Positions 44,071 to 53,786 of a stretch of DNA of 64,000 nt are shown one piece after another. The DNA is from Ectopseudomonas mendocina. Its GTDB lineage: Bacteria; Pseudomonadota; Gammaproteobacteria; Pseudomonadales; Pseudomonadaceae. The position numbers and the translations under genes are program-made. Numbering within the stretch: position 1 is the first letter of the stretch; each line of letters begins with the position of its first letter. The stretch covers positions 1 to 64,000 of the forward strand of contig NZ_SCFY01000024.1 of the NCBI RefSeq assembly GCF_007049795.1, written 5' to 3'. A model generated the notes under the pieces. It ran no database searches. It was not told the origin of the DNA and was given only the letters and a program-made list of their open reading frames with translations.

Positions 44071-44209
44071 CGAGCGATACCTACTTCATTAAGTGAAAAC
44101 AGTGCGCATTATAGAGGCCGGGCGACTGCGGCGACATGCCGAATTGGGTAGGGTCGATTCACTGCGCTACAATCTTGCGTTTTTCGAGCCGACTTCCACG
44201 AGGTATCCT

Positions 44210-45073
44210 ATGGTTCACAGCATGACGGCCTTTGCCCGCAACGAGCAGGCAACTGCCCACGGCACCCTGAGCTGGGAGTTGCGCTCGGTCAACCACCGTT
44301 ACCTCGAGCCGCACCTGCGCCTGCCGGAAGCTTTCCGCGATCTGGAAGGCGCAGTGCGCGAAGCACTGCGCCAGGGTCTGTCGCGCGGCAAGGTGGAATG
44401 CACACTGCGCTTCGCCGAAGAAAGTGTCGGCAAGCAACTGCAGGTCGACAGCGAGCGCGCGCGTCAGTTGATCAACGCCGCCGAGCAGGTCGCCGCACTG
44501 ATCCAGCAACCGGCTCCGCTCAACCCGCTGGAAGTGCTGGCCTGGCCTGGGGTGCTGGTGGCCGACTCGGCCGACCCGCAGACACTCAACGCCGCTGCAC
44601 TGAAGCTGTTTGACCAGGCGCTGGGCGAACTCAAGGCCGGCCGCGCCCGCGAAGGTGCCGAACTGGCCAAGCTGCTCAACGAGCGCCTCGACAGCATCCT
44701 CGACGAAGTCGCCGCCTTGCGCGAACTGGTGCCGCAGATGCTCGCCGGCCAGCGCCAGAAGATCGAAACCCGCTTCGCCGAGATGCAGGCCGAGCTCGAT
44801 CCGCAACGTCTGGAGCAGGAGCTGGTGCTGCTCGCGCAGAAGAGCGACGTGGCCGAGGAGCTGGATCGCCTCAGCACCCACGTCAGCGAAGTGCGCCGCG
44901 TGCTCAAGGCCGGCGGTGCTGCCGGGCGACGCCTGGACTTCCTCATGCAGGAACTCAACCGCGAGGCCAATACCCTCGGCTCCAAGGCGTTCGATACACG
45001 CAGCACACAGGCTGCGGTCAACCTCAAGGTGCTTATCGAGCAGATGCGCGAGCAAGTGCAGAACATCGAGTGA
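44210..45073 (+). CDS. yicC: YicC-family endoribonuclease-like protein
   Basis: A 287-residue protein starting MVHSMTAFARNE with YicC_N (about 1-155) and a C-terminal DUF1732 helical domain (about 205-287; SDVAEELDRLSTHVSEV, GRRLDFLMQELNREANT). YicC proteins have been linked to RNA cleavage and small-RNA decay in E. coli and to stationary-phase survival. I chose ATG 44210; the frame opens at 44093 but that extension has no family match. The gmk gene follows after 148 bp. Confidence 0.93.
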   Translation: MVHSMTAFARNEQATAHGTLSWELRSVNHRYLEPHLRLPEAFRDLEGAVREALRQGLSRGKVECTLRFAEESVGKQLQVDSERARQLINAAEQVAALIQQPAPLNPLEVLAWPGVLVADSADPQTLNAAALKLFDQALGELKAGRAREGAELAKLLNERLDSILDEVAALRELVPQMLAGQRQKIETRFAEMQAELDPQRLEQELVLLAQKSDVAEELDRLSTHVSEVRRVLKAGGAAGRRLDFLMQELNREANTLGSKAFDTRSTQAAVNLKVLIEQMREQVQNIE

Positions 45074-45221
45074 AAACTGCTGCGCTAGGCTATACCGCGT
45101 TTAAATCAGGTTCGAAATGCTCATTTACCGTCGTAAACTCCGCTTTCTCACCTGATTTCGCCTTGTCTAGCCGTCGCTCGCTACGTTTTCACGCCCACCA
45201 AGATTTGCTCAGGAAGCTCTA

Positions 45222-45839
45222 ATGGCCACCATCGGCACCCTCTACATCGTTTCCGCCCCCTCCGGCGCCGGCAAGACCAGCCTGGTCAAGGCCCTGATCG
45301 ACAGCGAAGCGCAGATTCGCGTTTCGGTCTCGCACACCACTCGCGCCATGCGCCCGGGCGAAGTGGATGGGGTGAACTACCACTTCGTCGACCATGCGCA
45401 GTTCAACGCCATGCTCGAACGCAGCGAGTTCCTCGAACATGCCCAGGTATTCGATAACCTTTACGGTACTTCGCAGAAATGGGTCGAGCAGACGCTGGCC
45501 GAAGGCTTCGACCTGATTCTGGAAATCGACTGGCAGGGCGCGCAGCAGGTGCGCAAGCTGATGCCGCAGGCCAAATCCATCTTCATCCTGCCGCCGACCC
45601 AGGAAGCGCTGCGCCACCGCCTGACCAATCGCGGACAGGACAGCGGCGAGATCATCGAGCGGCGCATGCGCGAAGCAGTCAGCGAAATGAGCCACTACGT
45701 CGAGTACGACTACCTGGTGATCAACGACGACTTCAACCACGCCCTGAGCGACCTGAAAGCCATCTTCCGGAGCAACCAGTTGTCGCAAACGCAGCAACAA
45801 CAGCGCCATGCCGGCCTGCTCAGCGAACTGCTGGCGTAA
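45222..45839 (+). CDS. gmk: Guanylate kinase
   Basis: A 205-residue enzyme making GDP from GMP and ATP. The P-loop SAPSGAGKTSLVKAL is at about residues 11-25, followed by SVSHTTRAMRPGEVDGVNYHF, the GMP-binding region, and the lid. It sits upstream of rpoZ and spoT, joining guanine nucleotide synthesis to the stringent response. AGGAAGC precedes the ATG. Confidence 0.97.
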   Translation: MATIGTLYIVSAPSGAGKTSLVKALIDSEAQIRVSVSHTTRAMRPGEVDGVNYHFVDHAQFNAMLERSEFLEHAQVFDNLYGTSQKWVEQTLAEGFDLILEIDWQGAQQVRKLMPQAKSIFILPPTQEALRHRLTNRGQDSGEIIERRMREAVSEMSHYVEYDYLVINDDFNHALSDLKAIFRSNQLSQTQQQQRHAGLLSELLA

Positions 45840-45933
45840 AACAGCGCTTCCATTGTCGCTGGTGATTTTTTAGACTATTCAGTCCGCTCGCCCGCTCGGG
45901 CCAAGCTTATCCGCACACGTTACGAGGAACACC

Positions 45934-46197
45934 ATGGCTCGCGTTACCGTCGAAGATTGCCTGGACAACGTTGATAACCGCTTCGAACTGGTCATGCTCG
46001 CGACCAAGCGTTCGCGCCAGCTGGCCACCGGCGGCAAAGAGCCGAAAGTGGCTTGGGAAAACGACAAGCCCACCGTAGTTGCCCTGCGCGAAATCGCTGC
46101 CGGCCTGGTGGACTATGAAGTCGTCGCCCAGGAAGACATCGTCGAAGAAGAACCGCTGTTCGCTGCCTTCGAGGAAGAGGCCAACGAGCCTCTGTAA
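45934..46197 (+). CDS. rpoZ: RNA polymerase omega subunit
   Basis: An 87-residue protein starting MARVTVEDCLDNVDNRFELV. Omega helps assemble RNA polymerase and forms part of a ppGpp site with beta-prime. The conserved ATKRSRQLATG is at about residues 26-36. It lies 63 bp upstream of spoT, the usual rpoZ-spoT operon. Confidence 0.97.
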   Translation: MARVTVEDCLDNVDNRFELVMLATKRSRQLATGGKEPKVAWENDKPTVVALREIAAGLVDYEVVAQEDIVEEEPLFAAFEEEANEPL

Positions 46198-46260
46198 GTC
46201 GATGATGCCGGGTCGAAGTCGCGCGGCGCAGGGCCACAGCTGCCAACGGGAGAGTCTCCC

Positions 46261-48372
46261 ATGGCTGGCATAGACGCTCTCGCCGACCGACTTTCGGCCT
46301 ATCTCGGCCATGACCAGGTCAACCTGGTACGCCGAGCCTACTTCTACGCCGAACAGGCGCATGATGGTCAACGCCGCCGCAGTGGCGAAGCCTACGTGAC
46401 CCATCCGCTGGCCGTGGCCAGCATCCTCGCCGAAATGCACATGGATCATCAGAGCCTGATGGCCGCCATGCTGCACGACGTCATCGAAGACACTGGTATC
46501 GCCAAGGAAGCGCTCAACGCGCAGTTCGGCGAAACCGTGGCCGAACTGGTCGACGGGGTCAGCAAACTGACCCAGATGAACTTCGAGACCAAGGCCGAGG
46601 CGCAGGCCGAGAACTTCCAGAAGATGGCAATGGCCATGGCCCGCGACATCCGCGTGATTCTGGTCAAGCTCGCCGACCGCCTGCACAACATGCGCACCCT
46701 CGATGCCATGCCGCACGAGAAGAGCCGGCGCATCGCCAAGGAAACCCTGGAAATCTACGCACCCATCGCCAACCGGCTGGGCATGCACAACATGCGCGTG
46801 GAGTTCGAGGACCTGGGCTTCAAGGCCATGCACCCGATGCGCTCCGAGCGCATTCGCGCCGCTGTGCGCCGCGCTCGGGGCAACCGCAAGGAAATCGTCG
46901 CCAAGATCGAGGAATCGATCCAGATGTGCCTGCAACGCGAGGGCATGGAAGGCGAAGTGATCGGCCGCGAGAAGCACCTCTACAGCATCTACCAGAAGAT
47001 GCGCGGCAAACGTAAGGCGTTCAACGAGATCATGGACGTCTACGCCTTCCGCATCATCGTCGACAAGGTCGACACCTGCTACCGCGTGCTCGGCGCAGTG
47101 CACAATTTGTATAAACCCTTGCCGGGCCGCTTCAAGGATTACATCGCGATTCCCAAGGCCAACGGCTACCAGTCGCTGCACACCACGCTATTCGGCATGC
47201 ACGGCGTGCCCATCGAGATCCAGATCCGCACCCGCGAGATGGAGGAGATGGCCAACAACGGCATCGCCGCGCACTGGCTGTACAAGTCCAACGAGGACGA
47301 AGCGCCCAAGGGTAACCACGCCCGCGCTCGGCAATGGGTCAAGGGTGTACTCGAACTCCAGCAGAGAGCGGGTAATTCTCTGGAATTTATCGAGAGCGTG
47401 AAGATCGACCTGTTTCCGGACGAGGTCTACGTGTTCTCGCCCAAGGGCCGCATCATGGAGCTGCCCAAAGGTTCCACCGCGGTCGACTTCGCCTATGCAG
47501 TGCACACCGACGTCGGCAACACCTGCATCGCCTGTCGCATCAATCGTCGCCTGGCGCCGCTATCGCAAGCGCTGGAAAGCGGCTCGACGGTGGAAATCGT
47601 CACTGCACCGGGCGCGCGCCCGAATCCGGCCTGGCTCAACTTCGTGGTCACCGGCAAGGCGCGCACCCACATCCGCCACGCCCTCAAGCAGCAGCGCCGC
47701 TCCGAATCCATCAACCTCGGCGAACGCCTGCTGAACAAGGTGCTGGCCAGCTTCGATACGCACCTGGAGAAGATTTCCCCCGAGCGCATTCAGACAGTGC
47801 TCGGCGAATACCGCCAGGAAGTCATCGAGGACCTGCTCGAAGATATCGGCCTGGGCAACCGCATGGCCTATGTCGTCGCCCGCCGCCTGCTGGCCGAGAG
47901 CGGCGACGAGACCCTGCCGAGCAGCGAGGGCCCGCTGGCGATTCGCGGCACCGAAGGCCTGGTGATGAGCTACGCCAAGTGCTGTACGCCAATCCCAGGC
48001 GACCCCATCGTCGGCTACCTGTCCGCCGGCAAGGGCATGGTGGTGCACATGGAGACGTGCCGGAACATCGTCGACATCCGCCACAACCCGGAAAAATGCA
48101 TCCAGCTCAACTGGGCCAAGGATGTCACCGGCGAGTTCAACGTCGAGCTGCGCGTCGAGCTGGAGCACCAGCGCGGCCTGATCGCGTTGCTGGCCGGCAG
48201 CGTCAACGCGGCCGATGGCAACATCGAGAAGATCAGCATGGACGAACGCGACGGCCGCATCAGCGTCGTGCAACTGGTGGTCAGCGTGCATGACCGTGTG
48301 CACCTGGCCCGCGTGATCAAGAAACTGCGCGCCCTCAAGGGCGTGATGCGTATCACCCGAGTACGCGCCTGA
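46261..48372 (+). CDS. spoT: Bifunctional (p)ppGpp synthetase/hydrolase
   Basis: A 703-residue stringent-response enzyme. The hydrolase domain (about 20-200) has its HD motif in AAMLHDVIEDTG and RRSGEAYVTHP. The synthetase domain (about 230-345) has GREKHLYSIYQKM and ANGYQSLHTTLFG. TGS (about 383-445, KGSTAVDFAYAVHTDVGN) and a C-terminal ACT domain (about 625-703) receive the starvation signals. Both active sites look complete. The ATG at 46261 follows GGGAGAG. ridA follows after 68 bp. Confidence 0.96.
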   Translation: MAGIDALADRLSAYLGHDQVNLVRRAYFYAEQAHDGQRRRSGEAYVTHPLAVASILAEMHMDHQSLMAAMLHDVIEDTGIAKEALNAQFGETVAELVDGVSKLTQMNFETKAEAQAENFQKMAMAMARDIRVILVKLADRLHNMRTLDAMPHEKSRRIAKETLEIYAPIANRLGMHNMRVEFEDLGFKAMHPMRSERIRAAVRRARGNRKEIVAKIEESIQMCLQREGMEGEVIGREKHLYSIYQKMRGKRKAFNEIMDVYAFRIIVDKVDTCYRVLGAVHNLYKPLPGRFKDYIAIPKANGYQSLHTTLFGMHGVPIEIQIRTREMEEMANNGIAAHWLYKSNEDEAPKGNHARARQWVKGVLELQQRAGNSLEFIESVKIDLFPDEVYVFSPKGRIMELPKGSTAVDFAYAVHTDVGNTCIACRINRRLAPLSQALESGSTVEIVTAPGARPNPAWLNFVVTGKARTHIRHALKQQRRSESINLGERLLNKVLASFDTHLEKISPERIQTVLGEYRQEVIEDLLEDIGLGNRMAYVVARRLLAESGDETLPSSEGPLAIRGTEGLVMSYAKCCTPIPGDPIVGYLSAGKGMVVHMETCRNIVDIRHNPEKCIQLNWAKDVTGEFNVELRVELEHQRGLIALLAGSVNAADGNIEKISMDERDGRISVVQLVVSVHDRVHLARVIKKLRALKGVMRITRVRA

Positions 48373-48440
48373 CACAGTTCCCCTGTTTCCAGTCTGTAGG
48401 CTGGGCGCTCGACCCAGCCAGTTCTCACAAGGAGCGATTC

Positions 48441-48821
48441 ATGAGCAAGACCGTCATCACCAGCGACAAGGCCCCAGCCGCCATCGGCACTTACTCCCAG
48501 GCCATCAAGGCCGGCAACACCGTCTACATGTCCGGCCAGATCCCACTGGACCCGGTGAGCATGGAGCTGGTCGAAGGCTTCGAAGCACAGACCGTGCAGG
48601 TGTTCGAGAACCTCAAGGCCGTTGCCGAAGCCGCCGGCGGTTCGTTCAAGGACATCGTCAAGCTGAACATCTTCCTCACCGACCTCTCGCACTTCGCCAA
48701 GGTCAACGAGATCATGGGCCGCTATTTCGAACAACCCTACCCGGCTCGTGCCGCCATCGGTGTTGCCGCTCTGCCGCGTGGTTCGCTGGTGGAAATGGAC
48801 GCTATTCTGGTTCTGGAATAA
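48441..48821 (+). CDS. ridA: 2-iminobutanoate/2-iminopropanoate deaminase (RidA)
   Basis: A 126-residue Rid/YjgF protein forming trimers. It hydrolyses reactive enamine/imine intermediates made by PLP enzymes such as threonine dehydratase. It contains GTYSQAIKAGNTVYMSGQIP near the start and PARAAIGVAALPRGSLVEMD at the end, with the Arg that binds the substrate carboxylate. AAGGAGCG precedes the ATG. Confidence 0.95.
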   Translation: MSKTVITSDKAPAAIGTYSQAIKAGNTVYMSGQIPLDPVSMELVEGFEAQTVQVFENLKAVAEAAGGSFKDIVKLNIFLTDLSHFAKVNEIMGRYFEQPYPARAAIGVAALPRGSLVEMDAILVLE

Positions 48822-48830
48822 GCGCGCCGC

Positions 48831-48851
48831 AGCGGGGCCTGAGGCCCCGCT
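48831..48851 (+). terminator. Strong hairpin after ridA
   Basis: AGCGGGGCC (48831-48839), loop TGA, GGCCCCGCT (48843-48851). The following T run is weak (CTTCCC), so it may be a partial terminator or RNA-stabilising stem. Confidence 0.6.
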
Positions 48852-48881
48852 CTTCCCTCCTCTCCCAGCATGGAGATCGCC

Positions 48882-49613
48882 ATGCGTCTGCTTCCCCTGC
48901 TGCTCTGCGCGGCCCTGCTGGCCGGCTGTGCCAGTAAGCCCAACAACGACCCGAGCGGAACCTGGATCAACCAGGCAGCCATCGATGCCGCCCGCGAAAG
49001 CGGTCGCCTGCGTGAAGCCCTGCTCGCCTATGGCCCCAACCTCGAATGGCACATCGCCCCCGAGCGGCAGCAGGCCAGCTACAGCAATGGCTTCGAGCTG
49101 GCCGAGGGCAGGCTGCAGAGCGCCGGTGAGGGCCGTTGGCAAGTCACCTTCTACGGCGACTACAAGGAACAACTAGCGGTACAGAATGGCGAGCTGGTAC
49201 AGATCGCCAGCGGTTACTGGCCCGAGCAGCACTTTACCCGCGTCGACAACCCCAGCGAACCCAGGGCCCTGGGCAGCAGCTTTGAACAGGCGCTGTACCG
49301 CGACTACCTGGGCGGCGAGTGGCTGATCGAAGAAGGTTTGGGTCAGGGCGGCCTGGTGCGCTTCAACAGCGACGGCCAGGTGCAGGGCCTGCCCGGCGCC
49401 GAACGCTTCGCCCTGTGTCTGGCGGGCGACTGCGCGGCCATGAGCGGCGAACATGACAGCCTCTGGCTGCAGGCTGGCGACCAGGGTAGCCCCTGGCTAT
49501 TCGTGCATGAAGGCAATCAGCTGCGCATCTTCGAAGCACAGAACCGTGCCCAGTTCGACGAGATGCCCGAGTACCAGCCCGGCCCACAACGTTGGTTACT
49601 CAAACGCCGCTGA
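48882..49613 (+). CDS. Lipoprotein of unknown function
   Basis: A 243-residue protein with a lipoprotein signal peptide; the lipobox LLAGC is at about residues 12-16. The +2 residue is Ala, so outer-membrane sorting by the Lol system is likely. The mature part is mixed and has a late CLAGDCAAM pair of cysteines. I chose ATG 48882 over an in-frame ATG four codons upstream (48870). It converges on the epimerase gene. No family is recognised. Confidence 0.78.
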   Translation: MRLLPLLLCAALLAGCASKPNNDPSGTWINQAAIDAARESGRLREALLAYGPNLEWHIAPERQQASYSNGFELAEGRLQSAGEGRWQVTFYGDYKEQLAVQNGELVQIASGYWPEQHFTRVDNPSEPRALGSSFEQALYRDYLGGEWLIEEGLGQGGLVRFNSDGQVQGLPGAERFALCLAGDCAAMSGEHDSLWLQAGDQGSPWLFVHEGNQLRIFEAQNRAQFDEMPEYQPGPQRWLLKRR

Positions 49614-49632
49614 TCAGTGCAGGCCTGACTTT

Positions 49633-50490
49633 TCATTGGTCCCGCAGGATCGCCGCATAACCCTCGCGGTAACTGGGATACTGCGGCGTCCAACCCAGCG
49701 CGCGAGCGCGGGCATTGCTGCAACGCTTGCTGCCAGCGCGGCGCACGCGCTGCTCGTCACTCCAGTGGCTGACGCCCAGTTGCTCACGCAGCCAAGCGAC
49801 TACTTCGTGTAGTGGCGCCGGCTCGTCATCGACACCCAGATAGCAATCGGCCAATGGCTTACCGGCAACGTCTGCCTGCAACAGCGTAGCGAGCAGCCCC
49901 GCTGCATCATCGACATGAATGCGGTTGCCGTACAGCGGCGGCGTCTCGCTAACGCGATAGCCACCGCGCACCTGGCTCAGCAACCACTCACGGCCGGGGC
50001 CATAAAGGCCGGTCAAGCGTACCGTGGTCGCCGGCAGGCCACTGTCCAACGCGACGCGCTCGGCCTCACGCATGATCACCGCAGAGAAACTCTGGGCCTC
50101 GGCCGGAGAATCTTCGTCGATCCATTCGCCCTCCTGCTGCCCATACACCCCGCTGCTGGAGGCGAACAGGATGCGCCGTGGTCGCTGACCATGCTGCGCC
50201 AGCCAGCCCAGCACACGGCGCAGGCCATCGACATAAGCAGCGCGGTAGCCCGCTTCGTCGTGCTGGATGGCCGCCGCGCAATACACCAGGTAACCCAGCG
50301 GCCCCTGCGGCCAATCCGGCGGACAAGCATCGGCATGCAGGTCGCCCGCCAACGGTTCGATGGCAGCTGGCAATGCGGCCACATTGCGGCGCAGGCCCAG
50401 CACGCGCCAGCCCTGTTCGGCCATACGCAGACCAAGACGGGTACCGACATCCCCGCATCCGGCAATCAGCAAGCTGTTGCATCCCGACAT
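49633..50490 (-). CDS. NAD(P)-dependent epimerase/dehydratase-family protein (YeeZ-like)
   Basis: A 285-residue short-chain dehydrogenase-like protein. The Rossmann start LLIAGCGDVGTRLGLRMAEQ (GxGxxG) is followed by FASSSGVYGQQEGEWIDE. The usual YxxxK catalytic pair is replaced in this segment, as in atypical SDRs related to E. coli YeeZ. Function unknown. Start MSGCNSLLIAG at 50490; the frame extends to 50610 without support. It is divergent from oxyR. Confidence 0.8.
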   Translation of the reverse strand: MSGCNSLLIAGCGDVGTRLGLRMAEQGWRVLGLRRNVAALPAAIEPLAGDLHADACPPDWPQGPLGYLVYCAAAIQHDEAGYRAAYVDGLRRVLGWLAQHGQRPRRILFASSSGVYGQQEGEWIDEDSPAEAQSFSAVIMREAERVALDSGLPATTVRLTGLYGPGREWLLSQVRGGYRVSETPPLYGNRIHVDDAAGLLATLLQADVAGKPLADCYLGVDDEPAPLHEVVAWLREQLGVSHWSDEQRVRRAGSKRCSNARARALGWTPQYPSYREGYAAILRDQ

Positions 50491-50626
50491 ACTTTTCTCC
50501 ACGACTTCTAGGCGACGGCGCAGTGTAACAGGCCGTTTGCAGCCGTCAGCGCAGCGCATGGACGCCGGTGGTAGGGCGATGCAGACGCCAAAGGCGAGAT
50601 AGTTTTGCAACAGTCTATTAGCCCGG

Positions 50627-50655
50627 TTGGTTCATCTGTTTGCAAAGGCTATGCT
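50627..50655 (+). promoter_or_regulatory. Candidate sigma-70 promoter for oxyR
   Basis: TTGGTT (50627-50632) and TATGCT (50650-50655) are 17 bp apart, 27 bp before the oxyR ATG. OxyR often represses its own gene at such a site; no operator was assigned. Confidence 0.5.
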
Positions 50656-50681
50656 TGTCGGCAATTTAATGGATAAACACT

Positions 50682-51611
50682 ATGACCCTCACCGAACTGC
50701 GGTACATCGTCACCCTCGCCCAGGAACAGCATTTCGGCCGCGCCGCCGAGCGCTGCCACGTCAGCCAACCGACCCTGTCGGTGGGCGTGAAAAAGCTGGA
50801 GGACGAGCTTGGCGTGCTGATCTTCGAGCGCAGCAAGAGCGCCGTGCGACTGACCCCGGTCGGTGAAGGCATTGTCACCCAGGCGCAGAAGGTGCTGGAG
50901 CAGGCCCAGGGTATTCGCGAGCTGGCCCAGGCCGGAAAGAACCAGTTGGCTGCGCCTCTGAAGATCGGCGCCATCTACACCGTTGGCCCCTACTTGTTCC
51001 CGCACCTGATTCCGCAGTTGCACCGGGTCGCCCCGGACATGCCGCTGTACATCGAGGAAAACTTCACCCATATCCTGCGCGACAAACTGCGCACCGGTGA
51101 ACTCGACGCCATCATCATCGCCCTGCCGTTCCAGGAGGCCGATGTACTGACCAAGCCTTTGTACGACGAACCGTTCTACGCCCTGCTGCCGACCGGCCAC
51201 CCCTGGGCGGCGATGGAGACCATCGACACCAAGCTGCTCAACGACAAGAGCCTGCTGCTGCTGGGCGAAGGCCACTGCTTCCGCGACCAGGTACTGGAGG
51301 CCTGTCCGACCCTGCGCAAGGGCGGTGATGACCACGGCAAGCACACCACCGTGGAGTCCAGCTCGCTGGAGACCATCCGCCATATGGTCGCCTCCGGCCT
51401 TGGCGTATCGATCCTGCCGTTCTCGGCGGTGGACAGCCACCACTATGCGCCCGGCGTGATCGAAGTCCGTCCGCTCAGCGCACCGGTGCCGTTCCGCACC
51501 GTGGCGATCGCCTGGCGCGCCAGCTTCCCGCGGCCCAACGCCATCGAAGTGCTGGCCGACTCCATCCGCCTCTGCTCGGTCGCCCGCAGCCAGCAGACCA
51601 AGAGCGCCTGA
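50682..51611 (+). CDS. oxyR: Peroxide-sensing LysR-type regulator OxyR
   Basis: A 309-residue LysR-family activator. The N-terminal winged helix (about 1-60) includes EQHFGRAAERCHVSQPTLS. The effector domain has the redox pair in GHCFRDQVLEACPTL (nine residues apart, equivalent to Cys199 and Cys208), which forms a disulfide on peroxide exposure. It would activate catalase and alkyl hydroperoxide reductase genes. recG starts 8 bp after its stop, so the two are co-transcribed, as in other Pseudomonas. Confidence 0.95.
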   Translation: MTLTELRYIVTLAQEQHFGRAAERCHVSQPTLSVGVKKLEDELGVLIFERSKSAVRLTPVGEGIVTQAQKVLEQAQGIRELAQAGKNQLAAPLKIGAIYTVGPYLFPHLIPQLHRVAPDMPLYIEENFTHILRDKLRTGELDAIIIALPFQEADVLTKPLYDEPFYALLPTGHPWAAMETIDTKLLNDKSLLLLGEGHCFRDQVLEACPTLRKGGDDHGKHTTVESSSLETIRHMVASGLGVSILPFSAVDSHHYAPGVIEVRPLSAPVPFRTVAIAWRASFPRPNAIEVLADSIRLCSVARSQQTKSA

Positions 51612-51619
51612 GGCCGGAA

Positions 51620-53695
51620 GTGAGCGAGCTGGCAGCGGTTTCCGTCACCGCGCTGAAAGGCGTAGGCGCCGCGCTGGCGGAAAAACTGGCCAAGGTCGGC
51701 CTGGAAAACCTGCAGGATGTGCTGTTCCACCTGCCGCTGCGCTACCAGGATCGCACGCGCATCACCCCCATCGGCGCGCTGCGCCCGGGGCAGGATGCGG
51801 TGGTCGAGGGCATCGTTGCCGGCGCCGATGTGGTCATGGGCCGGCGGCGCAGCCTGCTGGTACGCCTGCAGGACGGCAGCGGCACGCTGAGCCTGCGCTT
51901 CTTCCACTTCAGCCAGGCGCAGAAGGACGGCCTCAAGCGCGGCACCGCCCTGCGCTGCTACGGTGAAGTGCGCCCCGGCGCTACCGGCCTGGAAATCTAC
52001 CACCCGGAGTACCGCGCACAGAGCGGCGACGAACCTGCCCCGGTGGAGCAGAGCCTGACGCCCATCTACCCGACCACCGAAGGTTTGACCCAACAGCGCC
52101 TGCGCCAGCTCAGCCAGCAGGCACTCGCGCGTCTCGGCCCGCGCAGCCTGCCAGACTGGCTGCCCGAGGAATTGGCCCGCGACTATCGCCTGGCGCCGCT
52201 GGACGAGGCCATCCGCTACCTGCACCGGCCGCCGCCGGACGCCGATGTCGAAGAACTCGCCGAGGGCCGTCACTGGGCGCAACACCGCCTGGCCTTCGAA
52301 GAGTTGCTGACTCACCAGTTGTCCCTGCAGCGCCTGCGTGAACAGGTACGCGCGCAACAGGCACCGGCGCTGCCGCCGGCAACGAAGCTGCCGCAACAGT
52401 ACCTTGCCAACCTCGGCTTCGCCCCCACCGGAGCGCAGCAGCGCGTGGGCGCCGAGATCGCCTACGACCTGGCGCAGAGCGAACCAATGCTGCGTCTGGT
52501 GCAGGGTGATGTCGGCGCCGGCAAGACGGTGGTCGCGGCACTGGCTGCGCTGCAGGCGCTGGAGGCCGGTTATCAGGTGGCGCTGATGGCGCCGACCGAA
52601 ATCCTCGCCGAGCAGCACTTTCTAAACTTCAGCAAATGGCTGGCACCGCTTGGCCTGGAAGTCGCCTGGCTGGCCGGCAAGCTCAAGGGCAAGGCCCGCG
52701 CCGCCGCTCTGGAGCAGATTGCCGGCGGCTGTCCGATGGTGGTCGGCACCCATGCCCTGTTCCAGGACGAAGTAAAGTTCAAGCGCCTGGCCCTGGTGAT
52801 CATCGACGAGCAGCACCGCTTCGGTGTGCAGCAACGCCTGGCCCTGCGCCAGAAAGGCATCGACGGGCGCCTCAGCCCGCACCAGTTGATCATGACTGCC
52901 ACGCCGATTCCGCGCACCCTGGCGATGAGCGCCTACGCCGACCTCGACACTTCGATCCTCGACGAACTGCCGCCAGGGCGTACACCGGTCAACACCCTGG
53001 TGATCGCCGACAGCCGCCGCATCGAGGTGATCGAGCGCGTGCGCAATGCCTGCCAGCAGGGGCGCCAGGCGTACTGGGTATGCACCCTGATCGAAGAATC
53101 CGAAGAACTTACCTGCCAGGCCGCCGAAACCAGCTTCGAGGAGCTTTCCGCGGCACTGGGCGAGCTGCGTGTCGGGCTGATCCACGGGCGCATGAAACCG
53201 GCCGAGAAGGCCGCGGTGATGGATGAGTTCAAGCAGGGCAAGCTGCAGTTGCTGGTGGCCACCACAGTAATCGAGGTCGGCGTCGATGTGCCCAACGCCA
53301 GCCTGATGATCATCGAGAACCCCGAACGCCTCGGCCTGGCCCAGCTGCACCAGCTACGCGGCCGAGTCGGTCGCGGTAGCGCCGCCAGCCATTGCGTGCT
53401 GCTCTACCACGCACCGCTGTCGCAGCTCGGCCGCGAACGCCTGGCGATCATGCGCGAGACCACCGACGGTTTCATCATCGCCGAGAAGGACCTCGAGCTA
53501 CGCGGCCCCGGTGAAATGCTCGGCACCCGGCAGACCGGTCTGCTGCAGTTCAAGGTCGCCGACCTGATGCGCGATGCCGACCTGCTGCCCGCCGTACGCG
53601 ATGCCGCACAGGCACTTTTGCAACATTGGCCACAACATGTGGCTCCATTGTTGGAACGCTGGTTGCGTCACGGCCAGCAATACGGTCAAGTGTGA
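51620..53695 (+). CDS. recG: ATP-dependent DNA helicase RecG
   Basis: A 691-residue helicase that remodels stalled forks and Holliday junctions. An N-terminal wedge/OB domain (about 60-160) precedes helicase domains with Walker A GDVGAGKTVVA, the box VIIDEQHRFGV (DEQH), MTATPIPRTL and LHQLRGRVGRG. Start: GTG at 51620 after GGAAG, 8 bp downstream of oxyR. A C-terminal Cys-free end (LERWLRHGQQYGQV) is normal. Confidence 0.96.
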   Translation: MSELAAVSVTALKGVGAALAEKLAKVGLENLQDVLFHLPLRYQDRTRITPIGALRPGQDAVVEGIVAGADVVMGRRRSLLVRLQDGSGTLSLRFFHFSQAQKDGLKRGTALRCYGEVRPGATGLEIYHPEYRAQSGDEPAPVEQSLTPIYPTTEGLTQQRLRQLSQQALARLGPRSLPDWLPEELARDYRLAPLDEAIRYLHRPPPDADVEELAEGRHWAQHRLAFEELLTHQLSLQRLREQVRAQQAPALPPATKLPQQYLANLGFAPTGAQQRVGAEIAYDLAQSEPMLRLVQGDVGAGKTVVAALAALQALEAGYQVALMAPTEILAEQHFLNFSKWLAPLGLEVAWLAGKLKGKARAAALEQIAGGCPMVVGTHALFQDEVKFKRLALVIIDEQHRFGVQQRLALRQKGIDGRLSPHQLIMTATPIPRTLAMSAYADLDTSILDELPPGRTPVNTLVIADSRRIEVIERVRNACQQGRQAYWVCTLIEESEELTCQAAETSFEELSAALGELRVGLIHGRMKPAEKAAVMDEFKQGKLQLLVATTVIEVGVDVPNASLMIIENPERLGLAQLHQLRGRVGRGSAASHCVLLYHAPLSQLGRERLAIMRETTDGFIIAEKDLELRGPGEMLGTRQTGLLQFKVADLMRDADLLPAVRDAAQALLQHWPQHVAPLLERWLRHGQQYGQV

Positions 53696-53786
53696 ACCTG
53701 TTCACAGGACAACCGTCGCCACGAACCTTTGCGCAAATCCTCGCTGGTTATACTCCGGGGCACATGCGCCAACGCTGGATATCGAT